A stretch of 64,000 nucleotides of DNA from Paludibacterium purpuratum (lineage in GTDB: Bacteria; Pseudomonadota; Gammaproteobacteria; Burkholderiales; Chromobacteriaceae): positions 1 through 64,000 of the forward strand of contig NZ_SNZP01000007.1 in NCBI RefSeq assembly GCF_004363805.1, read 5' to 3'. The notes under the pieces are model-generated. The model did no database searches, was not told the origin of the DNA, and worked only from the letters and a program-made list of their open reading frames with translations. The position numbers were made by a program, and so were the translations under genes. Positions 1 through 7,488 of the stretch are shown piece by piece; within the stretch, counting starts at the first letter, position 1, and each line of letters starts with the position of its first letter.

Positions 1-383
1 CTATTGGCGCTTTCGGCGGCTTCCGCCACTTGGCGCGAGAAGGACGACGCTTCGCTGGCGCTGGCGGAGATCGAGCTGACGGTTTCGGCAAGCGTACGGC
101 TGGCGGCCGAGATCTGCTCGGCGTTGCTTTGCTGGGCGCGTGCGCGCTCTTCCAGCATCTGCGACAACTTGGCCAACTGCGGTGCTTGCTGCGACAGGCG
201 GATCGCCGTGCCGGCGATTTTGATCAAGGCGCTGTGAAAACGGGATAGCAACCCTTTGATCAATTGCGCCACCCAGCCAAGGCTGCCGCGATCATCCAGG
301 TTAACGGTCAAATCGACCCCGTCTCGGGTGGCTTCCGACAACGGTTTGAGGAACTGGGTCAGTTTACGAGCTGAGACGAACAT
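1..383 (-). CDS. Methyl-accepting chemotaxis protein, N-terminal part (cut by window edge)
   Basis: The reading frame opens at ATG 383 (minus), preceded by AGGAG, and runs off the left edge after about 127 codons. The visible part has no signal peptide or membrane segment. From about residue 70 it is an Ala/Ser/Gln/Glu-rich heptad helix (QISAASRTLAETVSSIS, then SASEASSFSRQVAEAAE) typical of the start of an MCP signalling coiled coil. It would therefore be a cytoplasmic receptor feeding CheA/CheW, but the conserved hairpin tip lies outside the window, so the family call rests on the coiled-coil pattern alone. A promoter and a hairpin lie in its leader (see 436-517). Confidence 0.65.
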   Translation of the reverse strand, partial: MFVSARKLTQFLKPLSEATRDGVDLTVNLDDRGSLGWVAQLIKGLLSRFHSALIKIAGTAIRLSQQAPQLAKLSQMLEERARAQQSNAEQISAASRTLAETVSSISASASEASSFSRQVAEAAESAN

Positions 384-435
384 GTACTTCACTCCTGGCC
401 GTTCTTGCGCGGCCTGAAAAAAGCCTTCTGTGCCT

Positions 436-472
436 GAAAAAGTAAAATAGGCCGCCTCTCAAGACGGCGGCC
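436..472 (-). terminator. Rho-independent terminator-like hairpin in the MCP leader
   Basis: GGCCGCC (450-456) and GGCGGCC (466-472) form a perfect 7-bp stem with a 9-nt loop. Read on the minus strand the stem is followed by TATTTTACTTTTT. It lies about 67 bp upstream of the MCP start and could end transcripts from the regulator at 1207-824 or attenuate the MCP message. Confidence 0.6.
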
Positions 473-489
473 GATCAAGTACGCGCAAG

Positions 490-517
490 ATTGCATACTC
501 ATATGCCATATTGTCAA
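490..517 (-). promoter_or_regulatory. Candidate sigma-70 promoter for the MCP gene
   Basis: On the minus strand TTGACA (517-512) is followed after 16 bp by TGCAAT (495-490), which would start transcription near 483, just before the hairpin at 472-450. The -35 hexamer lies inside the spacer of an inverted repeat, CATATTG (507-513) and CAATATG (528-534), a possible operator. The -10 match is only moderate. Confidence 0.4.
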
Positions 518-823
518 CCGCGGTTTCCAATATGAATAAGGTAGGGTGATCCGGTCATGCGGTTGCGTCGTCAAAAAACGTGGCGCGGATCCGCCCGATC
601 AATTCGCTGCTGAGCTTGACGTCCGTAAATATATTACCTAGGCGTGGCGGAATTACATTAGCAAACAATGAATTGTTTGGTTTGGATCAACCGGCGCAGG
701 TGGAAATGGCCATCCGCGGTTTGAAATGGCGTTGTGTGGCCGGGCGCGTTCGTTCGCGCAGAGCGGAGAAGGGGCTGCCAGGCACTGGGTCCTGACAGCT
801 CGACAGAAATGGTGGCGTGCCGG

Positions 824-1207
824 TTATCGTATCGGCTGCTTTTCGCGTTCGCCCAATACGGCCTCGGCCGCGCCGGACAGTTCCGAGGCGCTGTGCGCCA
901 ACTGCTGGCTAGCTCTGAGTACACGGTCAATCTGGGCGAGCTGTTGTTTGAGTATGCCGGTATCTAGTTGTCCTTCGGCAATGGCGCGCACCATGATCGC
1001 ATTCTCTTCGGTGATGTCCTCCAGCCTGATGCCAAGTTGATAGCGTACCCGCAGCAGTTCCATCACCGGCTTCGGGATGCGGCGATCTTGTTCGTAGCGC
1101 GAGCCCCCGGATTGGGTCACGCCCACGGCTGACCAGAACTCTTGCTGATTCAGATCGAGTCGACGACGCATCTCGCGCGGATCGAAGTCTACCTCTTTGC
1201 TAAGCAT
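824..1207 (-). CDS. XRE-type helix-turn-helix regulator
   Basis: A 127-residue protein. Residues about 10-60 fit a Cro/CI-like helix-turn-helix (RRRLDLNQQEFWSAVGVTQS, then GGSRYEQDRRIPKPV), and the rest is a predicted helical tail that could dimerise. AGAGAGGA precedes the ATG by about 7 nt, which fixes the start. Proteins with this SGGSRYE signature are common in betaproteobacteria and uncharacterised as far as I recall. No partner gene is adjacent. The 577 bp upstream are AT-rich and contain no credible gene. Confidence 0.7.
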   Translation of the reverse strand: MLSKEVDFDPREMRRRLDLNQQEFWSAVGVTQSGGSRYEQDRRIPKPVMELLRVRYQLGIRLEDITEENAIMVRAIAEGQLDTGILKQQLAQIDRVLRASQQLAHSASELSGAAEAVLGEREKQPIR

Positions 1208-1803
1208 AATATATTCCTCTCTAAGTATTTAAATATAGATAACTAATTGTTTAATTTTGGTCGAGCAGACCCCGGCTGCGAAACCTCCATTTTTTTGAAG
1301 ACCGGGAATCGATGTGCCTATGCCGTGGCAGATGGCACCGGGCTAGGGGCTAGCGTGTTAGCGCCACGCTGTCACATTGAGGCAGCAACTGCGCAAAAGT
1401 TCAGTGTCATCAGCAAGGAGCATGTCATGGTGATCTAAGATATTTCGGCATAAAGGCACAGATTTTTCTGCTGTGGTTCACGCTACTTACATGAGGAATT
1501 GTACCTAGGGCATGAAGAAAGGGAATGCAACGACAAGCAATTTAAGATAAGTCTTACGTTGCTGCTTGAATAATTAAATTTTCATATCCAACTGTGCGGG
1601 CATTGTGCCATATGGCGTGATGGCAGTGCCTGCTTATGTCAATTGAGTTATTGATGGGCTTTGAACGGGTGACGGAAATTTATGCTAAAATTCTCGGAAT
1701 AATTACCATATATCTCGGTGATATTCCTTTATCTTGAATCGATCCATCGGCTGGTCGTCGCGAGTGTGTCAGCCGGCCGATCCGAGTGGGCGTCGAGTGC
1801 GAA
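1208..1803. other. AT-rich intergenic region without a credible gene
   Basis: This 596-bp stretch separates the divergent XRE and CsoR/FrmR-family regulator genes. Open frames here start at poor codons and lack a ribosome site. Near the right end an extended -10 box, TGCTAAAAT (1683-1691), with TTGAAC at 1661-1666, could drive the CsoR/FrmR-family gene. A weak inverted repeat, GCAACG (1527-1532) and CGTTGC (1557-1562), is also present. Confidence 0.4.
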
Positions 1804-2079
1804 ATGACACATATCCTCAAACATAGCAAGGCCTTGTTGACCCGCGTGCGGCGTATTACCGGCCAGACGCAAGCGTTGGAGGCCGCGCTGCTGGAACAAA
1901 CCGATTGCAATTTGGTTCTGCAGCAATTGGCGGCGATTCGCGGGGCCATCAACGGTTTGATGGCGGAAGTATTGGACAGCTATATGCGCGAGCATTTGGC
2001 GGCGCCCGACGTGAGCCACGAATCGCGCGAGCAGGGAATGGAACAGTTGTCCCGTGTGCTGCATTCCTATCTGAAGTGA
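1804..2079 (+). CDS. CsoR/RcnR/FrmR-family metal- or formaldehyde-sensing repressor
   Basis: A 91-residue all-helical repressor, the exact length of RcnR and FrmR. I chose ATG 1804 over the upstream GTG at 1786 because it gives the family's usual N terminus (MTH). The middle (LTRVRRITGQTQALEAAL and LQQLAAIRGAINGLMAEVL) is closest to FrmR. Sensor positions are His3, Cys35 and His64, with Tyr at 60, whereas the RcnR cobalt/nickel set as I recall it is His3, Cys35, His60 and His64. The ligand is therefore unclear: nickel would suit the neighbouring hydrogenase genes, and formaldehyde would suit the overall FrmR likeness. No target exporter or frmA gene is adjacent. Confidence 0.85.
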   Translation: MTHILKHSKALLTRVRRITGQTQALEAALLEQTDCNLVLQQLAAIRGAINGLMAEVLDSYMREHLAAPDVSHESREQGMEQLSRVLHSYLK

Positions 2080-2093
2080 GACCTTCGGTGCGG

Positions 2094-2117
2094 GGTGCGT
2101 TCGCGAAGCAACGCACC
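2094..2117. repeat. Dispersed palindrome, copy 1
   Basis: GGTGCGTT (2094-2101) and AACGCACC (2110-2117) form a perfect 8-bp stem around CGCGAAGC. The same 24 bp recur at 47395-47418. It lies between convergent genes and may act as a bidirectional terminator or a REP-like element. Confidence 0.75.
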
Positions 2118-2143
2118 AACCCGTTTCCCTCCCCACACTTCCC

Positions 2144-2932
2144 CTAGTAAGCCACGAAGCCGTTGGGCCGGCAGAAGCTCAACAGCGTGATGCCCGCCTC
2201 GCGTGCCAGGCGAATGGCCAAGCTCGTCGGCGCCGAAATCGTGGCGATCAGCGCGACATCGCGACGTGCGGCCTTGCGCACCAGCTCGTAGCTGGCGCGG
2301 CTGGTCAGGAACACCAGGCCGTTATCCGTCGACACCGCTTCGCGCGCCATCCAGCCCAGCAATTTGTCGAGCGCGTTGTGCCGGCCGACATCCTCGAATA
2401 CCCGAATAATCTCCCCGCTCGGCGTGCACCAAGCCGCGCCGTGCGCACAGCCGGTGGCCCGCATCAACGGTTGCTGTGCCGGCAGATCCGCCAAGATGCG
2501 GGCGACGATGGCTTCGTCGACAGCCGGCGCTGCGTGCGCGATCGGCGTCGGCGACAAATCCAACAGCTCGATACTCTCGATGCCGCAGACGCCGCAGCCG
2601 GTTCGGCCGGCCAGCGCGCGCCGCTGCGCCTTGAGTGCCACGAAGTCGCCTTGGGCGATCTCCATCTGAACCTCGACGCTGTCGTCATGCCGGATCACTT
2701 CGATGTCGCGCACGGCGCCGCATTGTTCGACGATGCCCTCCGACAGCGCGAAACCCAGGGCGAAATATTCCAGATCGGCCGGCGTGGCCATCATCACGGC
2801 ATGCGAAATGCCGTTGAAAACCAGCGCGACCGGGCACTCCTCGGCCACGGCATCGGTGACGTCGTGCATTTCGCCCTGGCGGTGGCGACGAACCGGTAGC
2901 GCGAGGCTGCCGGCTGGCAGGGAATCGGACAT
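2144..2932 (-). CDS. fdhD: Formate dehydrogenase sulfurtransferase FdhD
   Basis: FdhD passes sulfur from IscS to the bis-MGD molybdenum cofactor, which formate dehydrogenase needs for activity. The 262-residue product has the CGVCG loop that carries the sulfur-accepting cysteines, and the conserved FEDVGRHNALDKL and LTSRASYELV blocks. The frame is open further upstream into the moaA gene, but ATG 2932 is preceded by GAAGGA at about 10 nt and gives a family-length protein. It is the last gene of hydN-fdhF-moaA-fdhD, 43 bp after moaA, so the sulfur donor is made together with its target FdhF. Confidence 0.95.
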   Translation of the reverse strand: MSDSLPAGSLALPVRRHRQGEMHDVTDAVAEECPVALVFNGISHAVMMATPADLEYFALGFALSEGIVEQCGAVRDIEVIRHDDSVEVQMEIAQGDFVALKAQRRALAGRTGCGVCGIESIELLDLSPTPIAHAAPAVDEAIVARILADLPAQQPLMRATGCAHGAAWCTPSGEIIRVFEDVGRHNALDKLLGWMAREAVSTDNGLVFLTSRASYELVRKAARRDVALIATISAPTSLAIRLAREAGITLLSFCRPNGFVAY

Positions 2933-2975
2933 GAACGGCAATCCTTCGGAGAAAGCTTGGGTAAGCAGTGTACGG

Positions 2976-3965
2976 CTAACCGCCGGTCTGCGACATGAAA
3001 CGGATGATCTTTTCCGGTGCGGCGATAAAGTCGTGGCTGTGCGGTTTGAGTTCGATGGCTGCGCGGATGGCGGCATCCAGCCCGGCGTCGTCGACGCCGG
3101 CACGCAATAGCGGGCGTAGTTCGTAACGCTCTTCCTGCCCCAGGCAGAGGTACAGCGTGCCGTCGACCGACAGGCGGACCCGGTTGCAGGTGGCGCAGAA
3201 GTGCTGCGAAATCGGCGTGATGAACCCGACACGGCCGCGGCCGTCGGCGCTTTCCCAATAACGCGCCGGCCCGCCGCCCAATTCGACTGACGACGGTACC
3301 AGGCCAAAGCGTTTCACCAGCCGTTGGCGTACCTCGTCAAGCGGTAGATAGGCGGTGTTTCGGCCGGCCTCGCCAATCGGCATGGCCTCGATCAAGCGCA
3401 GAATGAAGTCGTGTTCGAAGCAAAATGCCGCCATGCGCTCGATTTCGTGCTCATTGATGCCGCGCATGGCCACCATATTGATCTTGATCGGCGTCAGGCC
3501 CGCCGCTTTGCCCGCCATGATGCCTGCCATTGCCGCATCCAGGCTGTCGCGGCCCGACACCGCGCGCACGCAGGCGCGATCGAGCGAATCCAGGCTGACG
3601 TTGATGCGCGCCAGACCGGCTGCCTTCAACGATTGGGCATGCTTGGCCAGCTGCGTGGCATTGGTCGAGAGCGATAGGTCGCGAATGCCGGGCAGGCTGG
3701 ATAGCCGGCCGACCAGACCGACCAGGTTGTTACGCAGCAGCGGCTCGCCGCCTGTCAGGCGGATACGGCCCGCGCCCATGCGGGAGAAGGCGGCGACCAC
3801 CCGCTCGATCTCATCGAAGGTGAGCCAGGTGTCCGGTTCGGCATAGCCATCGAATTCGCGCGGCCGGCAATAGCTGCATCGAAGATCGCAGCGGTCGGTC
3901 AAGGATAGGCGCAGATAGTCGATACGGCGGCCGAATCGATCCTGCAAGGGGGCGACGTGGTTCAT
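2976..3965 (-). CDS. moaA: GTP 3',8-cyclase MoaA (copy 1, in the formate dehydrogenase operon)
   Basis: A radical-SAM enzyme that, with MoaC, turns GTP into cyclic pyranopterin monophosphate, the first step of molybdenum cofactor synthesis. The 329-residue protein has the N-terminal radical-SAM motif CDLRCSYC, the SAM-binding LTGGEPLL, the C-terminal second cluster signature (FCATCNRVRLSVDGTLYLC) and the terminal Gly-Gly needed for activity. It lies between fdhF and fdhD, so it probably raises cofactor supply when FdhF is induced. A second complete moaA is at 54499-55503. A palindromic repeat occupies the gap to fdhF. Confidence 0.95.
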   Translation of the reverse strand: MNHVAPLQDRFGRRIDYLRLSLTDRCDLRCSYCRPREFDGYAEPDTWLTFDEIERVVAAFSRMGAGRIRLTGGEPLLRNNLVGLVGRLSSLPGIRDLSLSTNATQLAKHAQSLKAAGLARINVSLDSLDRACVRAVSGRDSLDAAMAGIMAGKAAGLTPIKINMVAMRGINEHEIERMAAFCFEHDFILRLIEAMPIGEAGRNTAYLPLDEVRQRLVKRFGLVPSSVELGGGPARYWESADGRGRVGFITPISQHFCATCNRVRLSVDGTLYLCLGQEERYELRPLLRAGVDDAGLDAAIRAAIELKPHSHDFIAAPEKIIRFMSQTGG

Positions 3966-3998
3966 GATCTACTCGATACGGTACTCGGGGCCGAGGTT

Positions 3999-4037
3999 CG
4001 TAGGGCGGGTCGCCTTCGGCGAACCCACCACCCTACG
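3999..4037. repeat. Dispersed palindrome, copy 2 (between fdhF and moaA)
   Basis: The outer arms CGTAGGG (3999-4005) and CCCTACG (4031-4037) enclose GCGGGTCGCCTTCGGCGAACC, itself partly palindromic. A close relative with the same arms and core is at 47390-47463. It lies inside an operon, so it may modulate the fdhF/moaA transcript ratio. Confidence 0.7.
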
Positions 4038-4048
4038 GCGCTTCCTGC

Positions 4049-6193
4049 TTAGTTGAGCGCGGCCCGGCGCATGTCGGCCTTCATTTTGCTGTAGCTCTCG
4101 CGCACATGGTTTTCCGCCCACGACTGATCGGCGATGGCTTCGATCTTGACGGCGCTGAACTTGTACTCCGGCGTCTTCGAGATCGGATCCAGGTGCTCGG
4201 CGGTCAGTTCGTTGCAGGCGCCGATCCACCATTGGTAGGTCATGTACACCGCCCCGGCGTTGACGCGCGGATTGATGTTGGCGCGCGTGATCACCTTGCC
4301 GCGGCGCGATGCCACCCAAACCAGTGCCTGATCCTGCACGCCAAAGCGTGCGGCGTCGTCCGGGTGGATCTGCACATAGCCCGGCTCGTCGGCCAGCGTT
4401 TGCAGCGCGCTGCAGTTGCCGGTCATCGAACGACAGGAGTAGTGGCCGACTTCACGTACCGTGCACAAGCCCAGCGGGTAATCGGCATCGACCTGTTCCC
4501 GCGGCGCGCGCCACTCGGCGGCGAACAAGAGCGCCTTGCCGCTTGGCGTGTCGAAGCGGTTGCCTTCGTACAGCCAGGGCGTGCCGGGGTGATCCTCGGT
4601 CGGGCATGGCCACTGCACATAGCCCAGATCGGCCATCTTTTCATAAGTGGCGCCGGTGTACAGATGGCACAGGCCGCGCAATTCGTCCCAAATCTGCTGG
4701 GCGTTGTCGTAGTGCATCGGATAGCCCATGGCGGTCGCCATCAGGCTGTGGATCTGCCAGTCGTCCTTGACGTCGCCCGGGGCGTCCACGGCTTTGTAGC
4801 AACGCTGGAAGCCGCGGTCGGCGCTGGAGAACACGTTCTCGTGCTCGCCCCACGACGTGGCCGGCAAAATGACGTCGGCCATCATCGCCGTCTTGGTCAT
4901 GAAAATGTCCTGGACGATGATCAGATCGAGCTTGGCGAACGCCTTGCGCATCACGCCCAGATCCGGCTCGGTTTGCAGCGGGTCTTCGCCGAAGATGTAG
5001 TAAGCCTTGATCTTGCCTTCTTCGATCAGGTGCGGCACTTCGGTCAGGCTATGGCCCGTTTCGGCCGGCAGGCTCGGCACGCCCCAGGCGCGGGCGAAGC
5101 GCTCGCGCGCGGCGGCGTCGGTCACGCTGTAATAGCCGGGCAGGGTGTTGGGTAGCGCGCCCATGTCGCAAGCGCCCTGCACATTGTTCTGGCCGCGTAC
5201 CGGGCCGACGCCGACATTGGGCCGGCCTAGGTTGCCGGTGAGTGTGGCCAGGCTCGACAAGCCCTTGACCACATCCACCGCTTGGCCCCACTGCGTGACG
5301 CCCATGCCCCACAAAATGGTGGCGGTCGCCGATTGGGCGTACATCCGTATCGCCTTCCTCACCAGTTCGGGATCCAGTCCGGTGATTTCGGCGGTGTACT
5401 CTGGCGTGTATTTGGCCACCAGGGCTTGGTATTCCTCGAAGCCTTCGGCGAATTGCTCGACGAACGCCTGCCGATACAGTTTCTCGTTGATCAGCACATT
5501 GGCGAAGGCGTTGACCAGCGCCATGTTGGAGCCGTTCTTCAGCGGCAGATACAGGTCGGCGATACGCGCGGTTTCAATGAAGCGCGGGTCGCAGACGATG
5601 ATCTTGGCGCCTTTTTCCTTCGCCTTCAAAATGCGGCGGGCGACGATCGGATGCGAATCGGCGGCGTTGTAGCCGAATACCAGGATGCAGTCGGTGTCTT
5701 CGATTTCGCAGATCGAGTTGCTCATCGCGCCGTTGCCGAGCGTGACTTGCAGCCCGGCCACCGACGGGCCGTGGCAGACGCGCGCGCAGCAGTCGATGTT
5801 GTTGGTGCCGATCGCCGCGCGGGCGAATTTTTGCGCGACGTAGTTGGATTCGTTGCCGGTGCCGCGCGACGAGCCGGTCATCATGATCGAGTCCGGGCCG
5901 TGTTGCGCTTTGATCGTCTTCAGGCGCGAGCTGGCGAATGCGATGGCTTCGTCCCACGACACGGCTTCGAACTGGCCGCCGCGGCTGCGACGGATCATCG
6001 GTTGCTTCAGGCGCGGCGTCAGCAGCTTGGTATCGTTGAGAAAATCCCAGCCGTAGTAGCCCTTCAGGCACAGTTCGCCTTCATTGGTCACGCCGTTGGC
6101 GGCTTCGGCGCCGACTACCTTGCCGTTCTCGACCAGCAGGTTCAGTTTGCAGCCCGAGCCGCAATACGGACAAACGGTAATTACCTTCTTCAT
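4049..6193 (-). CDS. fdhF: Formate dehydrogenase H (molybdopterin, cysteine form)
   Basis: The catalytic subunit that oxidises formate to CO2 and supplies electrons to the hydrogenase through Fe-S proteins in the cytoplasm. The 714-residue protein matches E. coli FdhF (715) along its whole length. Cys8, Cys11, Cys15 and Cys42 hold the [4Fe-4S] cluster. The active site reads CCARVCHGPSVAG, with Cys140 encoded by TGC where the E. coli enzyme has selenocysteine. The catalytic His141 and bis-MGD blocks (GMGVTQWGQ, RGQNNVQGACDMG, TAMMADVILPATSWGEHE) are intact. GAAGGA precedes the ATG. It is second in the hydN operon, 33 bp after hydN, behind a sigma-54 promoter. Confidence 0.96.
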   Translation of the reverse strand: MKKVITVCPYCGSGCKLNLLVENGKVVGAEAANGVTNEGELCLKGYYGWDFLNDTKLLTPRLKQPMIRRSRGGQFEAVSWDEAIAFASSRLKTIKAQHGPDSIMMTGSSRGTGNESNYVAQKFARAAIGTNNIDCCARVCHGPSVAGLQVTLGNGAMSNSICEIEDTDCILVFGYNAADSHPIVARRILKAKEKGAKIIVCDPRFIETARIADLYLPLKNGSNMALVNAFANVLINEKLYRQAFVEQFAEGFEEYQALVAKYTPEYTAEITGLDPELVRKAIRMYAQSATATILWGMGVTQWGQAVDVVKGLSSLATLTGNLGRPNVGVGPVRGQNNVQGACDMGALPNTLPGYYSVTDAAARERFARAWGVPSLPAETGHSLTEVPHLIEEGKIKAYYIFGEDPLQTEPDLGVMRKAFAKLDLIIVQDIFMTKTAMMADVILPATSWGEHENVFSSADRGFQRCYKAVDAPGDVKDDWQIHSLMATAMGYPMHYDNAQQIWDELRGLCHLYTGATYEKMADLGYVQWPCPTEDHPGTPWLYEGNRFDTPSGKALLFAAEWRAPREQVDADYPLGLCTVREVGHYSCRSMTGNCSALQTLADEPGYVQIHPDDAARFGVQDQALVWVASRRGKVITRANINPRVNAGAVYMTYQWWIGACNELTAEHLDPISKTPEYKFSAVKIEAIADQSWAENHVRESYSKMKADMRRAALN

Positions 6194-6226
6194 GTTGCAC
6201 TTCCTTCAGCGGGAAATTGAATGCGT

Positions 6227-6763
6227 TCAAAGCGGCAGTTGGGGCAGGTCGAGCGCGGCCTGCTCGCGGCGTTGCTTCATCACCGAGGCCATGCGCTGCT
6301 GGTCGACCAGATGCAGGCACTTGGTCGGGCAGGACGAGATGCAGGCCGGGCCGGCCGGGCGGTCGATGCACAGGTCGCACTTGAGCGCCATGGCCTTGGT
6401 CGCGCGGCTCTTGAGTACGCCGCCACTCGCTACCGGCACGGTCGTGACTTCCATCGCGCCGTAGGGGCAGGCGACCATGCAGGTCTTGCAGCCGACGCAG
6501 CGTTCCTGCAGCACCTGAATACTATCGGCATGGCGCACGATGGCGCCGCTCGGACAGGCGTTGGCGCACGGCGCGTCGTCGCAGTGCCGGCACAGCACCG
6601 GGGTGCTGATGCGCGCACCCTTGATGACCTTGAGCCGAGGTCTGAAATTTTCAGGCGACAGCATTTCCGTGCCGTCGCCTAGCGGATGCGCCAGCGCGCA
6701 CGCGACCTCGCAAGTTCGGCAACCGATGCAATTCTGGGGTTCGGCAATGATGAACCGGTTCAT
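6227..6763 (-). CDS. hydN: Electron-transfer ferredoxin-like protein HydN
   Basis: A 178-residue polyferredoxin that carries electrons from FdhF. It has four [4Fe-4S] cysteine sets (CIGCRTCEVAC, CRHCDDAPCANACP, CVGCKTCMVACP and a CDLCIDRPAGPACISSCP block). The N terminus MNRFIIAEPQNCIGC closely matches E. coli HydN, and FdhF is the next gene, as in E. coli hydN-fdhF. It is the first gene of the minus-strand operon. A GGAGGCGG ribosome site precedes ATG 6763, and a sigma-54 promoter lies about 75 bp upstream. Confidence 0.92.
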   Translation of the reverse strand: MNRFIIAEPQNCIGCRTCEVACALAHPLGDGTEMLSPENFRPRLKVIKGARISTPVLCRHCDDAPCANACPSGAIVRHADSIQVLQERCVGCKTCMVACPYGAMEVTTVPVASGGVLKSRATKAMALKCDLCIDRPAGPACISSCPTKCLHLVDQQRMASVMKQRREQAALDLPQLPL

Positions 6764-6834
6764 GTTTCCGCCTCCTTAGAGCGTCTCTTAGGCACCGCAC
6801 TTTAACCAAGATAAATACGCGAATGCCTATTCAT

Positions 6835-6850
6835 TGCATATGTTGTGCCA
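6835..6850 (-). promoter_or_regulatory. Sigma-54 (-24/-12) promoter of hydN-fdhF-moaA-fdhD
   Basis: On the minus strand the sequence is TGGCAC-AACAT-ATGCA, with GG and GC exactly 10 bp apart, one mismatch from the TGGCACN5TTGCA consensus. It is 72 bp upstream of the hydN start and almost identical to the hyfA promoter at 32095-32110. Confidence 0.85.
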
Positions 6851-7046
6851 GCTCGGCCGATAGCGGGGTTTTGCGCGTCCAGTGTTTGCGTCAGCGCAAG
6901 TCGCCAACGCGTCTAGGGTGGGTAGTGCCTTGATTTGATGGAGAATATCGATGGCATGCCGTGGGTGGCACGCGGGCATGACGCTGGGCGGCTTGCCGGG
7001 TGTCGGATGTGACGAGCTTGCTGCATGGCAGGAGTGGCTCGTCAAA

Positions 7047-7070
7047 AGTGTCGAAGTGTCGACACGAAAT
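7047..7070. promoter_or_regulatory. Candidate activator (FhlA-type) upstream site
   Basis: TGTCGAAGTGTCGACA (7049-7064) contains the 11-mer GTCGAAGTGTC that recurs upstream of hyfA at 31933-31943. It is about 200 bp upstream of the hydN sigma-54 promoter, a usual distance for an enhancer-binding protein. It also lies just before hypA. Binding by the activator at 43473-45119 is inferred. Confidence 0.6.
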
Positions 7071-7095
7071 CGAACGATATCGAGATATTCGAAGA

Positions 7096-7104
7096 TGATA
7101 ATAT
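7096..7104 (+). promoter_or_regulatory. Possible extended -10 box for hypA
   Basis: TGATAATAT gives an extended -10 about 20 bp upstream of hypA. I found no -24/-12 element on this strand, so hypA may use the housekeeping sigma factor. There is no clear -35 box. Confidence 0.3.
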
Positions 7105-7124
7105 AGATGCGTTAGGAGATTGTT

Positions 7125-7466
7125 ATGCATGAGCTGATGCTGGCCGAGAGCGTGGTGCGTCTGGTCGAAAGCACCGCCCGCCAAGCCGGTGCGGAACGGG
7201 TCACCCGTGTGCGTTTGGCGCTGGGGGCCTTGGCGCACGTCGATCCGGACGCGTTGCTATATTGTTGTGAGTTGGTGGCGCGCGACGGCCCGGCAGCCGG
7301 GGCGGTGTACGAGGTCGAACGTCCACCGGCCGTGGCCTGGTGCGCGAATTGCTTGACTGAGGTGACGCCGCCGGCCGTCGGGGCGCCTTGCCCCGGATGC
7401 GGCGGTTTTCAGCTCGACATTCGCGCCGGCGAGGAAATGCGCGTCATTGATATCGCCGTCGCTTGA
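7125..7466 (+). CDS. hypA: Hydrogenase nickel-insertion protein HypA
   Basis: HypA works with HypB to deliver nickel to the large subunit of the [NiFe] hydrogenase. The 113-residue protein begins MHE, with His2 the nickel ligand, and has the structural zinc site CANC...CPGC near residues 73-90. GGAG precedes the ATG. It is the first gene of hypA-hypB-hypF and diverges from hydN across a 361-bp regulatory region. Confidence 0.95.
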   Translation: MHELMLAESVVRLVESTARQAGAERVTRVRLALGALAHVDPDALLYCCELVARDGPAAGAVYEVERPPAVAWCANCLTEVTPPAVGAPCPGCGGFQLDIRAGEEMRVIDIAVA

Positions 7467-7488
7467 CCAAAGAAGGGAAGGATCGGGT

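Noticed and set aside
1247-1438. 63-codon frame in the regulator intergenic region
   Set aside because: It opens at a TTG without a ribosome site and has no protein-like composition.
2933-3307. N-terminal extension of fdhD into moaA
   Set aside because: The frame is open, but the product would overlap moaA by over 300 bp and is low-complexity there. The ribosome site and family length favour ATG 2932.
5771-5776. Selenocysteine insertion in fdhF
   Set aside because: Codon 140 is TGC (Cys), and no in-frame TGA is present.
5282-6220. 312-codon frame antisense to fdhF
   Set aside because: Shadow. fdhF is collinear with E. coli FdhF along its whole length.
6960-6990. TGGCACGCGGGCATG as a sigma-54 promoter for hypA
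   Set aside because: The -12 GC is missing at the required 10-bp spacing, and it is more than 150 bp from hypA.
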